This document shows positions 46,750-57,394 of a stretch of 64,000 bases of DNA, in pieces. A model generated the notes under the pieces. That model was not told the DNA's origin. It saw nothing but the letters and a program-made list of their open reading frames with translations, and did not search any database. Each line of letters opens with the position of its first letter. Position 1 is the stretch's first letter. The DNA comes from Clostridium beijerinckii (GTDB taxonomy: Bacteria > Bacillota > Clostridia > Clostridiales > Clostridiaceae). The translations under genes and the position numbers were made by a program. The stretch lies in contig NZ_CP073653.1 in the NCBI RefSeq assembly GCF_018223745.1, positions 198,501 through 262,500 on the forward strand. Reading direction: 5' to 3'.

Positions 46750-46865
46750 TACTCTAAATTAAAAAAACAATAAAAGTGACCTTATTTAAATTGTTAATTT
46801 AAGCTACTATAAAAATTAATACAATTAAATTAAGCCTTTGTGTATTGACAAATAGTTAAAAAAAC

Positions 46866-46924
46866 ATATAAAAAAATGATAAATAGTTAATTTTCATATA
46901 TTGTAAATATATAAAAAAATGATA
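46866..46924. repeat. 16-bp direct repeats and CodY-like box before the ilv promoter
   Basis: ATATAAAAAAATGATA occurs at 46866-46881 and again, exactly, at 46909-46924 (43 bases apart). Between them AATTTTCATATATTG (46889-46903 approximately) matches the CodY box AATTTTCWGAAAATT at about 11 of 15 positions. The -35 begins 24 bases further on. A CodY role is an inference from operon content. Confidence 0.4.
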
Positions 46925-46947
46925 ATGAAAAATATATAATTAAAATG

Positions 46948-46976
46948 TTGACAACAATAAAAACCGAGAGTACAAT
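46948..46976 (+). promoter_or_regulatory. Promoter of the ilv-cim-leu operon
   Basis: TTGACA (46948-46953), a 17-base spacer and TACAAT (46971-46976) form a strong vegetative promoter that would start transcription just before the T-box leader. Confidence 0.8.
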
Positions 46977-46984
46977 TTAGTCTA

Positions 46985-47264
46985 ACAGGAAAATCAAATA
47001 GGTCCTTAAGCTATAAAATGCTGAGATGGAGAAAATTATTTAGTAGATAAGTTGCAGAGAGTCGATGGCTGGTGAGAATCGATACTTTAGCTCTATAATT
47101 ATCACTCCTGAGCAGAATCCAGAAAGAGGAATAACGTTCCTTGAGTAAAAGATATCCGGTGTGCATCCGTTATATGCAAGGGTTTGTTAGAACCTAGTGA
47201 TATTATGTAAGGCGGAATATTATCCCACTTCTTATGATTTATATCATTAAGGGTGGATTTTTTT
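46985..47264 (+). promoter_or_regulatory. T-box leader with terminator, probable Ile specifier
   Basis: Stem I features are visible: the AGTA element (47042-47045) of the specifier loop, the distal conserved segment with GGTGAGAATCGAT, and closing pairs GGAG (47028-47031) with CTCC (47105-47108). Opposite the AGTA element the loop strand reads ATC followed by A (47101-47104). This gives an AUC (Ile) specifier with the usual purine after it. A small stem (GGAATAACGTTCC) and a pseudoknot-like region follow. An expected T-box motif is seen only as AAGGCGG (47209-47215). The terminator arms (about 47222-47257) end in seven Ts. CUC (Leu) one base later is the alternative reading. Confidence 0.8.
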
Positions 47265-47288
47265 AACCATTTTTAAGGGGGGAAGGCA

Positions 47289-47798
47289 ATGGAGAAGCAT
47301 GTATTATCTGTCTTAGTAAAGAATTCATCTGGTGTTTTGAGTAGAGTCAGTGGATTGTTTTCAAGAAGAGGATACAATATCGATAGTTTAACTGTTGGTA
47401 GAACTGAAGATCCTTCAATTTCGAGAATGACAATTACACTTATGGGAGACGAGAATGTATTAGAACAGGTTAAGAAGCAGCTAAATAAATTAGAAGATGT
47501 TATAAGGGTTATAAACTTTAAAGCTGATGACTCTGTTTATAGGGAATTGGTGCTAATTAAGGTAAAGGCAAGTGCAGAAAACAGAGCCGCAATAAATGAA
47601 ACTGTAAATATTTTTAGAAGCAAGATAATTGACCTGTCTACAGACACTTTAACGATAGAATTAACTGGGGATGAAAATAAAATATCAGCATTAATAAACC
47701 TGATGGAGGAGTATGGAATAGAAGAATTGGTTAGAACAGGTGTGACAGCACTACAAAGAGGGGAAAAAACTATAAGAAATTCCATTGAATCTTATTAA
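47289..47798 (+). CDS. ilvN: Acetolactate synthase small (regulatory) subunit
   Basis: This is the regulatory subunit that gives valine feedback inhibition to the large subunit encoded by ilvB, 4.7 kb downstream. It has 169 residues: an N-terminal ACT domain (LSVLVKNSSGVLSRVSGLFSRRGYNIDSL) and a C-terminal ALS small-subunit domain. AAGGGGGG precedes ATG 47289. It is the first gene after the T-box. The separation of small and large subunit genes by five others is a lineage-specific layout. Confidence 0.92.
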   Translation: MEKHVLSVLVKNSSGVLSRVSGLFSRRGYNIDSLTVGRTEDPSISRMTITLMGDENVLEQVKKQLNKLEDVIRVINFKADDSVYRELVLIKVKASAENRAAINETVNIFRSKIIDLSTDTLTIELTGDENKISALINLMEEYGIEELVRTGVTALQRGEKTIRNSIESY

Positions 47799-47863
47799 TG
47801 TACATTAAATAAAGATAATCTAAAAGCAATAAGGCAATAAAATGAAAAGGGGGATAATCATAT

Positions 47864-49459
47864 ATGGCTCAGAATCAGGTGAAAATATTTGATTCGACTC
47901 TAAGAGATGGAGCCCAAGGTCAAGGAATTTCATTTTCATTAGAAGATAAAATTAAAATAGTAAAAGTTTTGGATGAGATGAAAGTTGATTACATTGAAGC
48001 TGGTAATCCAGGATCAAATCCAAAAGATATGGAATTCTTTAAAAGGCTTAAGGATGTGGAACTTAAGAACGCAAAGGTCGTAGCATTTGGATCTACACGA
48101 AGACCTAAAATTAACGTAGAAGATGACAAAAATCTAAAAGACTTACTGTCATCAGGGGCAGACACAATTGTCGTATTTGGGAAGTCATGGGACTTTCAAG
48201 TAACAGATATTATAAAAACTTCTTTAAGTGAGAATGTAAATATGATAAAAGACACAATTGAGTATTTGTGTGTTAAGGGGAAAGAAGTAATATTTGATGC
48301 AGAACATTTTTATGATGGATATAAAGCCAACAAAGAGTATGCGATGGCAACTTTAAAGGCAGCAGAAGAAGCAGGGGCAAAAGTAGTTGTACTATGTGAC
48401 ACTAACGGAGGGGCTTTACCTCAAGAGATATATAGTATAACTAAAACCATAAAAGAAACAGTGAAGGTTGAGCTTGGAATTCATAGTCATGACGATATGG
48501 GGATGGCAGTTGCAAATTCGATCATGGCAGTGGAGGCAGGAGCGAGTCAGATTCAAGGAACTTTTATTGGAATAGGAGAAAGATGCGGGAATGCTAATTT
48601 AAGCACAATAATACCTACATTAAAACTAAAGCTTGGATATAAAGTTTTAAATGATAACGAGCTAGTAAATCTAACAAAAACATCTAGGTATATTGCTGAA
48701 ATTTGTAATATCACTTTATCAGATGAAGATCCATTTGTAGGAAATTCAGCGTTTGCTCATAAAGGCGGAATGCATATAGATGCAGTAACTAAATCACCAA
48801 AGTCATATGAACATATAGAGCCAGAATTGGTAGGGAATAAGAGGCGCTTTTTAGTATCTGAGGTAAGTGGCAAAAGTACAATTTTACAGGAAATACAAAA
48901 GATATTTCCTAATATATCTAAGGATGATAAATCAGTTCAAAAGATTACAGATAGATTGAAAGAACTAGAATATGATGGGTATCAGTTTGAAGGAGCAGAA
49001 GGAACAGTTGAATTAGTTATAAGAAAAATTATTGGAAAGTACAAACCGTTCTTTAAATTGAATCATTTTAAGATCATTGGTGAACAACCCTATGGATCAG
49101 AGGAGTTCTCATCAACAGCAGTAATAAACATTACAGTTGATGGACAAAATGAGATGACAGCAGCAGAAGGCGAAGGACCAGTGAATGCTTTAGATAAGGC
49201 TATTAGGAAAGCACTAGAAGTTTTTTATCCAGAATTAAAACAGGCAAGATTAGTGGATTATAAAGTTAGAGTTTTGGATTCAGAAAGTGCAACTGAGGCA
49301 AAGGTAAGAGTATTAATTGAATCAACAGATGGGATTGAAAGTTGGAGTACTGTTGGGGTATCTCGGGATGTAATTCAAGCTAGTTGGATAGCTCTAGTAG
49401 ATTCAATAGAATATAAATTAATAAAAGATATTGAAAGAAAAGTAAAAGCATATTTTTAA
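47864..49459 (+). CDS. cimA: (R)-citramalate synthase
   Basis: CimA condenses pyruvate and acetyl-CoA to citramalate, the first step of a threonine-independent isoleucine route. It has 531 residues. The HMGL-like barrel begins VKIFDSTLRDGAQGQGISFS, with metal ligands in GIHSHDDMGMAVANS, and a C-terminal LeuA-type regulatory domain lies at about 390-525. The DSTLRDGAQ and long AHKGGMHIDAV blocks fit the citramalate-synthase branch (TIGR00977-type) rather than 2-isopropylmalate synthase, which starts differently. Homocitrate or isopropylmalate synthase remains a lesser alternative. AAGGGGG precedes ATG 47864. Confidence 0.85.
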   Translation: MAQNQVKIFDSTLRDGAQGQGISFSLEDKIKIVKVLDEMKVDYIEAGNPGSNPKDMEFFKRLKDVELKNAKVVAFGSTRRPKINVEDDKNLKDLLSSGADTIVVFGKSWDFQVTDIIKTSLSENVNMIKDTIEYLCVKGKEVIFDAEHFYDGYKANKEYAMATLKAAEEAGAKVVVLCDTNGGALPQEIYSITKTIKETVKVELGIHSHDDMGMAVANSIMAVEAGASQIQGTFIGIGERCGNANLSTIIPTLKLKLGYKVLNDNELVNLTKTSRYIAEICNITLSDEDPFVGNSAFAHKGGMHIDAVTKSPKSYEHIEPELVGNKRRFLVSEVSGKSTILQEIQKIFPNISKDDKSVQKITDRLKELEYDGYQFEGAEGTVELVIRKIIGKYKPFFKLNHFKIIGEQPYGSEEFSSTAVINITVDGQNEMTAAEGEGPVNALDKAIRKALEVFYPELKQARLVDYKVRVLDSESATEAKVRVLIESTDGIESWSTVGVSRDVIQASWIALVDSIEYKLIKDIERKVKAYF

Positions 49460-49472
49460 GGGGGATTAAAAC

Positions 49473-50732
49473 ATGGGAATGACAATGACTCAAAAAATCT
49501 TAGCAGCTCATGCGGGATTGGAAGCTGTAAAAGCTGGACAATTAATTGAAGCAAATCTTGATTTAGTATTAGGAAATGATATTACAACACCAGTTGCTGT
49601 AAATGAATTTAAGAAGTTTGGAACAGATAAAGTATTTAGTAAAAGCCAAATTGCTATAGTACCAGATCACTTTACTCCTAACAAAGACATAAAGGCAGCA
49701 GAACAAGTTAAATATATTAGAGAATTTGCTCAAAATATGGAGATAGAAAATTTCTTTGAAGTAGGAGAAATGGGAATTGAACATTGCTTACTTCCTGAAA
49801 AAGGTCTAGTAGTTGCTGGAGATGTTGTTATAGGAGCTGATTCACACACATGTACTTATGGAGCACTTGGGGCTTTTTCAACAGGAATAGGATCAACTGA
49901 TATGGCAGCTGGTATGGCTACAGGAAAGTGTTGGTTTAAGGTTCCATCTGCTTTAAAATTCGTACTTAAGAATAAACCAGCAAAATGGATAAGTGGTAAG
50001 GATATAATCTTACACATAATCGGAATGATTGGTGTTGACGGTGCTCTATATAAATCAATGGAATTTGTAGGTGATGGCTTACAATATCTTTCAATGGATG
50101 ATAGATTTACAATGGCAAATATGGCAATAGAGGCTGGTGGAAAGAATGGAATTTTCCCAGTTGATGATAAAACAGAAGAATATTTAAAAGATCATGCTTC
50201 TAGGGAATGGAAGGTTTATGAAGCTGACGAAGATGCAGAATATGATAAAGTATTTGAAATTGATTTAAGTGAATTAAGACCAACAGTTTCATTTCCTCAT
50301 TTACCAGACAATACAAGAACAATTGATAATACTGGAGATGTAGTTATTGATCAGGTTGTAATTGGATCATGCACAAATGGTAGGATTTCAGATTTAAGAA
50401 TAGCTAGAGATATCTTAAAAGGAAAGAAAGTTAAAAAGGGTATCAGATGTATAGTTATCCCTGGAACTCAAAAAATTTATTTACAAGCAATAAAAGAAGG
50501 AATAGTTACTGACTTGGTAGAGGCTGGAGCTGCATTTTCAACACCGACTTGTGGACCATGTTTAGGTGGACATATGGGAATTTTAGCTAAAGGTGAAAGA
50601 TGTGTATCGACAACAAATAGAAATTTTGTAGGAAGAATGGGGCATGTTGAGTCAGAAGTATATCTAGCAAGTCCAGCAGTGGCAGCAGCGTCTGCTTTAA
50701 CTGGAAAAATAACTGATCCTGAATTAGTGTAG
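49473..50732 (+). CDS. leuC: 3-isopropylmalate / citramalate isomerase, large subunit
   Basis: This is the [4Fe-4S] large subunit of a hydro-lyase of the aconitase superfamily. It has 419 residues, the short homoaconitase-like type. Cluster cysteines are in GSCTNGR and in [12 protein letters not shown]. It pairs with the small subunit 13 bases downstream. In this operon the substrate may be citramalate (isoleucine route) as well as isopropylmalate, because cimA precedes it. AAGGGGG precedes ATG 49473. Confidence 0.92.
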   Translation: MGMTMTQKILAAHAGLEAVKAGQLIEANLDLVLGNDITTPVAVNEFKKFGTDKVFSKSQIAIVPDHFTPNKDIKAAEQVKYIREFAQNMEIENFFEVGEMGIEHCLLPEKGLVVAGDVVIGADSHTCTYGALGAFSTGIGSTDMAAGMATGKCWFKVPSALKFVLKNKPAKWISGKDIILHIIGMIGVDGALYKSMEFVGDGLQYLSMDDRFTMANMAIEAGGKNGIFPVDDKTEEYLKDHASREWKVYEADEDAEYDKVFEIDLSELRPTVSFPHLPDNTRTIDNTGDVVIDQVVIGSCTNGRISDLRIARDILKGKKVKKGIRCIVIPGTQKIYLQAIKEGIVTDLVEAGAAFSTPTCGPCLGGHMGILAKGERCVSTTNRNFVGRMGHVESEVYLASPAVAAASALTGKITDPELV

Positions 50733-50745
50733 GAGGTATTTAGTA

Positions 50746-51231
50746 ATGAGCGTAAAAGGTAAAGTATTCAAATATGGTGATAATGTAGATACAGACGTAA
50801 TAATTCCAGCAAGATATTTAAACACTTCGGATGCTAAAGAACTTGCTGCACATTGTATGGAAGATATAGATGTGGATTTCGTTAAAAATGTAAAGAGTGG
50901 AGATATAATTGTTGCAAATAAAAATTTTGGATGTGGTTCTTCAAGAGAACATGCACCTTTAGCAATTAAAACAGCAGGGGTTAGCTGCGTTATTGCATCA
51001 ACTTTCGCAAGAATATTTTATAGAAATGCAATCAATATTGGGTTACCAATTTTAGAATGTGATGAAGCTGTAAAAAATATTGATGCAGGAGATGAATTAG
51101 AAGTTGATTTCTCAACAGGTCTTATTAAAAATTTAACTAAGAGCCAAGAGTATCAAGGGGAAGCATTCCCTGAATTTATGCAAAAAATCATCGATAATGA
51201 TGGATTGATTGGATATATAAGAAATAGATAG
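50746..51231 (+). CDS. leuD: 3-isopropylmalate / citramalate isomerase, small subunit
   Basis: The protein has 161 residues, the short swivel-domain form. The substrate loop [17 protein letters not shown] and [13 protein letters not shown] are conserved. AGGAGG precedes ATG 50746. It forms the heterodimer with the preceding gene product. The 139-base gap to leuB has no terminator I can support. Confidence 0.92.
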   Translation: MSVKGKVFKYGDNVDTDVIIPARYLNTSDAKELAAHCMEDIDVDFVKNVKSGDIIVANKNFGCGSSREHAPLAIKTAGVSCVIASTFARIFYRNAINIGLPILECDEAVKNIDAGDELEVDFSTGLIKNLTKSQEYQGEAFPEFMQKIIDNDGLIGYIRNR

Positions 51232-51370
51232 AGAAACTGATTATTAAAAGAAGAATCAAATTAAACTAATATATTTTCTTAAGAGAAGGATACTAATAAC
51301 TAGAATTAATAATTAAATTTTGATTAAAAAGCAATAAGAAATAGGCAATTATAAGAGGGGGATTATCATA

Positions 51371-52453
51371 ATGAAATGTAATATAGCTGTAATACCAGGG
51401 GATGGAATTGGCCCAGAAGTGATAGATGAAACAATAAAGGTTTTAAAAGTTATTGGAGATAAATTTGGGCATAGATTTGAATATGAATATGTATTAGCAG
51501 GTGGATGCGCTATTGATAAAGAAGGAACTCCGCTTCCAGAAGCAACTTTAGAAGCATGTAAAAAAAGTGATGCAGTTCTACTCGGAGCTGTTGGAGGCCC
51601 TAAGTGGGATGATCCTACTGCTAAAATAAGACCAGAGCAAGCACTACTAGGATTAAGGGGTGCATTAAATCTTTATTGTAATTTAAGACCAGCAGTACTA
51701 TATGCTCCACTAAAAAATGAATCACCACTTAAAGATAGCATTGTTAAAGATGGGATAGATATCTGCATAGTTAGAGAATTAACAGGTGGAATTTACTTTG
51801 GAGAAAGAGGATTGGAAGAAGTAGATGGAGTAAAGAGTGCTTATGACACTGAAAGATATAATGTAAATGAAATAACTAGAATTGCTAAAATAGGATTTGA
51901 AACAGCAATGAAAAGAAATAAGAAACTTACAAGTGTAGATAAAGCTAACATATTAGAAAGTTCTAGACTTTGGAGAAGTGTAGTTAACGAGATGGCTAAG
52001 GATTACCCAGAAGTTGAAGTAAATCATTTGTATGTTGATAATACTGCTATGCAGTTAGTAAAAGATCCAAATCAATTTGATGTAATTGTAACTTCAAATA
52101 TATTTGGAGACATATTATCAGATGAAGCAAGTATGGTTACAGGTTCAATAGGTATGTTACCTTCAGCATCGCTTGGGGAAGGAACTCTTGGAATGTATGA
52201 ACCAATTCATGGAAGTGCTCCTGATATCGCAGGACAAGGAATTGCTAATCCGTTAGCAACTATTCTTTCAGCAGCAATGATGCTTAGGTATAGTTTTTCA
52301 TTGGAGGAAGAAGCAAAATCTATTGAAAATGCAGTTTTAGCAGTTCTTGAAGATGGATATAGAACTGGAGATATAATGACTGAAGGTAAGAAGAAAGTTG
52401 GAACAATTGAAATGGGAAATCTAGTTCGCGAGAAATTAGAGGCAACAAAATAG
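51371..52453 (+). CDS. leuB: 3-isopropylmalate / 3-methylmalate dehydrogenase
   Basis: This is an NAD-dependent oxidative decarboxylase of 360 residues. Family motifs are [13 protein letters not shown], the [14 protein letters not shown] loop, [15 protein letters not shown] and [19 protein letters not shown]. The loop sequence looks like isopropylmalate dehydrogenase. In the citramalate route the same enzyme type oxidises 3-methylmalate to 2-oxobutyrate. AGGGGG precedes ATG 51371. It is co-oriented within the ilv-leu operon. Confidence 0.93.
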   Translation: MKCNIAVIPGDGIGPEVIDETIKVLKVIGDKFGHRFEYEYVLAGGCAIDKEGTPLPEATLEACKKSDAVLLGAVGGPKWDDPTAKIRPEQALLGLRGALNLYCNLRPAVLYAPLKNESPLKDSIVKDGIDICIVRELTGGIYFGERGLEEVDGVKSAYDTERYNVNEITRIAKIGFETAMKRNKKLTSVDKANILESSRLWRSVVNEMAKDYPEVEVNHLYVDNTAMQLVKDPNQFDVIVTSNIFGDILSDEASMVTGSIGMLPSASLGEGTLGMYEPIHGSAPDIAGQGIANPLATILSAAMMLRYSFSLEEEAKSIENAVLAVLEDGYRTGDIMTEGKKKVGTIEMGNLVREKLEATK

Positions 52454-52522
52454 AATCTAAATCAATTTATACATTGCTAGTTATCAAACAGAGATCATTT
52501 TATAAGCAAAGGAGTGAATAAA

Positions 52523-54196
52523 ATGTTATTGACGGGGGCTGAAATATTAATAAAGTCATTGCTTGATGAAGGGGTAGAGACTATATTTGGATATCCAGGT
52601 GGGGCGGTATTAAATATATATGATGAGTTATACAAATATAAGGATAAAATTCGTCATGTTCTTACTTGTCATGAGCAGGGAGCATCACATGCGGCTGATG
52701 GATATGCAAGGGCCACTGGAAAAGTTGGAGTTTGTCTTGCAACTTCAGGACCTGGAGCTACCAACTTAGTAACAGGTATTGCCACTGCATATATGGATTC
52801 AATTCCAATGGTTGCTATTACGGGAAATGTGGCAAAGCCATTACTTGGAAAGGATAGTTTTCAAGAGGTTGATATAACTGGAATTACAATGCCTATAACA
52901 AAACATAATTATATTGTAAGGGATATTAATGAACTTCAGGATATAATAAGGGAAGCTTTTTATATAGCTAAGGAGGGTAGACCAGGCCCGGTATTAATAG
53001 ATATTCCAAAAGATATTACTGCTGAAAAAACTCAATATAATAAAATAATTCCTAAAGAAATAGTTAGAAAATCAGAGCATATTACAGAAAAATCATTACA
53101 GGAAGCTGTTGAGTTAATAAATCAAAGCAAGAGACCTCTTATATATGCAGGCGGAGGTATAGGTATATCTGGAGCAACATCTGAATTAACAAAATTTGCA
53201 GAAAAGATCAATTGTCCTGTATCAACATCTCTTATGTGTATGGCAGAGTTTCCAAATGATCATGAATTATATACTGGTATGATCGGAATGCATGGAACAA
53301 AAGCATCAAATATTGCTGCAACTAAATGTGATTTATTAATAACTCTTGGAGCTAGATTTAGTGATAGAGTTATAAGCAATCAAAATCATATAAAAAATGC
53401 AAAGATTTTACAAATAGATGTTGATCCAGCAGAAATAAATAAAAATATAAAAGTTGATACATGTATCGTTGGAGATTTAAAGGTAGCACTGAATCAATTA
53501 ATACCAATAATTGAGGAAAAGAAAAATGACGAATGGTTGAATACCATAAATAATTTAAAAGAGAATAATAAATTAGTGACATACTGTGATTTGACTCCGG
53601 AGTTGTTCTTTGATAGGTTGAATAAATTAAATGACGGAAGTTTTATAATTTCTACTGAAGTTGGGCAACATCAAATGTGGACTGCTCAATATTTCAATTT
53701 TAAAAGTGAAAGAACATTTATAACATCAGGTGGGCTTGGAACTATGGGATATGGCCTTGGAGCAGCAATTGGAGCTCAGATAGGCAGACTTGATAAAAGA
53801 GTATTTAACATTGCAGGAGATGGAAGCTTTGGAATGAACTGCAATGAATTAGTTACTGCTGTTAAAAACAATCTTCCATTAATTCAAGTTATTATGAATA
53901 ATAATTGTTTAGGAATGGTAAGGCAATGGCAAGATTTCTTCTACGAAGGAAGATATTCTGAGACAACCTTAGATAGACCTACAGATTATGTTAAGCTTGC
54001 TGAAGCTTTTGGAGCTAAAGCATTTAGAATAACTCAAGTAGATGAAATAGACGATATACTTAGAAAAGCTCTGGATTCAGAAGGTCCAGTTCTTATAGAT
54101 TATCTAATAAACAGTGATAAAAAAGTTTTTCCTATGGTTGCACCTGGTGCGCCAATTAACCAAATAATAAGTGAAGAAGATATTAATATTAACTAG
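52523..54196 (+). CDS. ilvB: Acetolactate synthase, large subunit
   Basis: This thiamine-diphosphate enzyme makes acetolactate or acetohydroxybutyrate. ATG 52523 follows AAAGGAG and gives 557 residues; a GTG at 52514 in frame would touch that site. The ThDP glutamate lies in LTCHEQGASHAADGYAR. The metal/ThDP motif is GDGSFGMNCNE with NNNCLGMVRQW. FAD-binding central domain is present (GARFSDRV). Its regulatory subunit is the first gene of this operon. Confidence 0.95.
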   Translation: MLLTGAEILIKSLLDEGVETIFGYPGGAVLNIYDELYKYKDKIRHVLTCHEQGASHAADGYARATGKVGVCLATSGPGATNLVTGIATAYMDSIPMVAITGNVAKPLLGKDSFQEVDITGITMPITKHNYIVRDINELQDIIREAFYIAKEGRPGPVLIDIPKDITAEKTQYNKIIPKEIVRKSEHITEKSLQEAVELINQSKRPLIYAGGGIGISGATSELTKFAEKINCPVSTSLMCMAEFPNDHELYTGMIGMHGTKASNIAATKCDLLITLGARFSDRVISNQNHIKNAKILQIDVDPAEINKNIKVDTCIVGDLKVALNQLIPIIEEKKNDEWLNTINNLKENNKLVTYCDLTPELFFDRLNKLNDGSFIISTEVGQHQMWTAQYFNFKSERTFITSGGLGTMGYGLGAAIGAQIGRLDKRVFNIAGDGSFGMNCNELVTAVKNNLPLIQVIMNNNCLGMVRQWQDFFYEGRYSETTLDRPTDYVKLAEAFGAKAFRITQVDEIDDILRKALDSEGPVLIDYLINSDKKVFPMVAPGAPINQIISEEDININ

Positions 54197-55213
<1,017 letters not shown>

Positions 55214-55228
55214 TATTTAAAGTTTTTA

Positions 55229-55264
55229 GAAGACGAGATTCGTAGATGATCGTCTTCTTTTTTG
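55229..55264 (+). terminator. Intrinsic terminator after ilvC
   Basis: AGAAGACGA pairs with TCGTCTTCT across a 13-base loop, followed by a T-run. It closes the branched-chain operon. Confidence 0.85.
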
Positions 55265-55336
55265 ATATAATTTTATTAGCGAAGATTTTGAATTTTATTA
55301 ACATGTTAAATTATAGATCAAGAGTTGAGGTAATAT

Positions 55337-55600
55337 ATGAATTATGTATATATTGTAGAATGTTCAGATAGAACACTTTATACAGGGTGGACAAATAACT
55401 TAGACAAAAGAATTCAAATGCATTCAAAAGGATGTGGAGCAAAATATACGAAGGGTAGGGGACCTGTTAAATTAGTATATCATGAAGTATTTGAAAATAA
55501 AAAAGATGCAATGAAAAGAGAGTACCAGATAAAAAAACTAACAAGAAAAGATAAGCTAATATTAATCAGTATTTATAATGGTAAAAGTAAATATAAATAA
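55337..55600 (+). CDS. GIY-YIG domain endonuclease-like protein
   Basis: The protein has 87 residues of the UPF0213/YhbQ family with a complete small GIY-YIG domain. The first element is YVYIVECSDRTLYTGWTNNLDKRIQMH (Y-x-Y-I and Y-T-G), the conserved Arg is in NLDKRI and the glutamate in YHEVF. Partners and physiological role are not established; a DNA-repair link has been suggested for the family. GAGGT precedes ATG 55337. It stands alone between the ilvC terminator and the maltose locus. Confidence 0.85.
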   Translation: MNYVYIVECSDRTLYTGWTNNLDKRIQMHSKGCGAKYTKGRGPVKLVYHEVFENKKDAMKREYQIKKLTRKDKLILISIYNGKSKYK

Positions 55601-55830
55601 AATAAAAAAATCATGCAACCGTTTTTATAAAATGGCCTATAATTGAGTAAATCTTAATAAAACATAGAAAAGTTATTAAATTTAATCGAAAACAAAGGAA
55701 AATATAGGTTGTAAAAGTTTTCTTTGGTTGATATACTTATATCATTAAGAAGTAGATTTACTTCAGAAAAGGTTAACAAATGGAGTCTGGATAGCTTAAT
55801 ACGCTAAAAAGACTAAATTTTTTTAAAGAT

Positions 55831-55848
55831 TTCGCAAACGATTGCGAA
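55831..55848. promoter_or_regulatory. LacI-family operator before the maltose genes
   Basis: TTCGCAAACGATTGCGAA has perfect 7-base arms around ACGA. It resembles MalR-type operators (GCAAACGTTTGC) and is two bases away from the CcpA cre pattern. It lies about 140 bases before the binding-protein gene, about 30 bases upstream of the proposed -35. The rest of 55601-55972 holds no gene. Confidence 0.7.
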
Positions 55849-55879
55849 GATGGCAATTGATTAACATTATATATCTAAA

Positions 55880-55908
55880 TTGACTTCTAGATATGTGTTA
55901 TATAAATA
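55880..55908 (+). promoter_or_regulatory. Candidate promoter of the maltose operon
   Basis: TTGACT (55880-55885), a 17-base spacer and TAAATA (55903-55908) lie about 65 bases before the binding-protein gene. An alternative TATAAA gives a 15-base spacer. Confidence 0.4.
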
Positions 55909-55972
55909 AATGCTTAGTATTTTTGAAAGTTATTCAGGATGCTAAACAAAATTTTAATGGAGGGGTATTTAA

Positions 55973-57286
55973 ATGAAAACAAAACAAATATTATCAACAA
56001 TTTTAGCTTCTACATTATTGGCTGGGACTATGGTTGGATGCGGAAGCTCATCGGGAGCAAGTTCGCAAAGTTCAAGTGATTCTGGAAGCGGAAAAACAAT
56101 TAAAGTATATCAACTAAAGGTTGAAATTAATGATGCACTTCAAGAACTTGCTAAAAAATATGAAAAGGAAAAAGGCGTAAAAGTTGAAGTTACTTCAGTT
56201 GGTGGAGGTGCTGATTACGGTGCATCATTAAAGGCAGAATTTCAAAAAGGTACTGAGCCAGACATATTTATGATTCAAGGTGCTGGAGATTATGAAACTT
56301 GGAAACATAAAATTGATGATTTAAGCGATCAAGGTTGGGTTAAGAATGCTGTTAAAGGTACATTAGATACGGTGACTATTGATGGAAAAGTGTATGGAAT
56401 GCCAGCAGCAACAGAAGGTTATGGATTATTATACAATAAAGATATTTTGGACAAGGCTGGTATCGATCCCAAGTCTCTAGATTCTTTTGACAAATTAAAA
56501 GCAGCGTTTGAAACACTAGATAGTAAAAAGGCAGAATTAGGTCTTGATAATGTTGTTTCTTATACAACAAAAGAATTTTGGGTTACCGGTAATCATACAT
56601 TTAATATACCGTTAGCAACTCAAGATAATCCAGCTCAATTTACAAAGGATTATCTTGCAGGTAAAGCGGATATAGTTAATAATAAACAATTTAATGATTG
56701 GATGAACTTAGTTGAATTACTTTGTAAATATGGTGGAGGAAAAAGTCTAGATACTATAGATTATAGTACTCAAGTTGGTAACTTTGCACTTGGAAAAACT
56801 GCATTTTTACATCAAGGTAACTGGGTTGCTGGAGATTTACAAAAGCTAGAAGATCCAAATAAGAAGTTCCATATGGGATTTGCACCACTTGCAATTAATA
56901 ATGATCCCAAAATGAGCGGGTCTATTCCAGTAGGTGTTCCAATGTATTGGGTAGTAAATAAAGATTCTAAAATTAATAAAGAAGCTAAAGAATTCTTAGA
57001 TTGGATGGTTACAAGTCAAACAGGTCAAGAGGCATTAGTTAAGGATATGAATATGATTCCAGCATTTACAAACTTCACAGTTGAAAGTGATAATGAATTA
57101 AATAAATCAATTTCTGAATATAACAAAGAAGGAAAGACTCTCCCTTGGGCATTCACTAATCTACCAGATGGATTTAACAAGAATAGCTTAGCGCCTTTAT
57201 TCTCTAAATTTATTAATACTGATATGGGGCCACAAGCAAAGAAAGATATGTTACAAGGAATTCAGGATGCTACAAAAGCTAAATAA
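55973..57286 (+). CDS. Maltose/maltodextrin-type ABC transporter, binding lipoprotein
   Basis: The protein has 437 residues. The signal peptide ends in a lipobox TMVGC (Cys 23), followed by a Ser-rich linker, so it is lipid-anchored outside the cell. The extracellular-solute-binding family 1 fold shows DIFMIQGAGDYETW, VYGMPAATEGYGLLYNKDIL and KTAFLHQGNWVAGDL. It is followed by two permease genes and malQ, which points to maltodextrins, but the sugar cannot be fixed from the sequence alone. No ATPase gene is nearby, so a shared MsmX-type ATPase is likely. GGAGGGG precedes ATG 55973. Confidence 0.85.
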   Translation: MKTKQILSTILASTLLAGTMVGCGSSSGASSQSSSDSGSGKTIKVYQLKVEINDALQELAKKYEKEKGVKVEVTSVGGGADYGASLKAEFQKGTEPDIFMIQGAGDYETWKHKIDDLSDQGWVKNAVKGTLDTVTIDGKVYGMPAATEGYGLLYNKDILDKAGIDPKSLDSFDKLKAAFETLDSKKAELGLDNVVSYTTKEFWVTGNHTFNIPLATQDNPAQFTKDYLAGKADIVNNKQFNDWMNLVELLCKYGGGKSLDTIDYSTQVGNFALGKTAFLHQGNWVAGDLQKLEDPNKKFHMGFAPLAINNDPKMSGSIPVGVPMYWVVNKDSKINKEAKEFLDWMVTSQTGQEALVKDMNMIPAFTNFTVESDNELNKSISEYNKEGKTLPWAFTNLPDGFNKNSLAPLFSKFINTDMGPQAKKDMLQGIQDATKAK

Positions 57287-57301
57287 TATTAGATAAGATT
57301 T

Positions 57302-57337
57302 ATTCATGAGGGGATTAATACCTCCTCATGAATTTTG
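57302..57337 (+). terminator. Attenuator-like hairpin between binding protein and permeases
   Basis: ATTCATGAGG (57302-57311) is a perfect complement of CCTCATGAAT (57324-57333) around a 12-base loop, followed by TTTT. It likely reduces permease expression relative to the binding protein, as in many ABC sugar operons. Confidence 0.6.
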
Positions 57338-57394
57338 TATAAATATTTTAAATTATAAGATAGCGCTAAATATTATTAGGAAAGGAGTAAGTGT

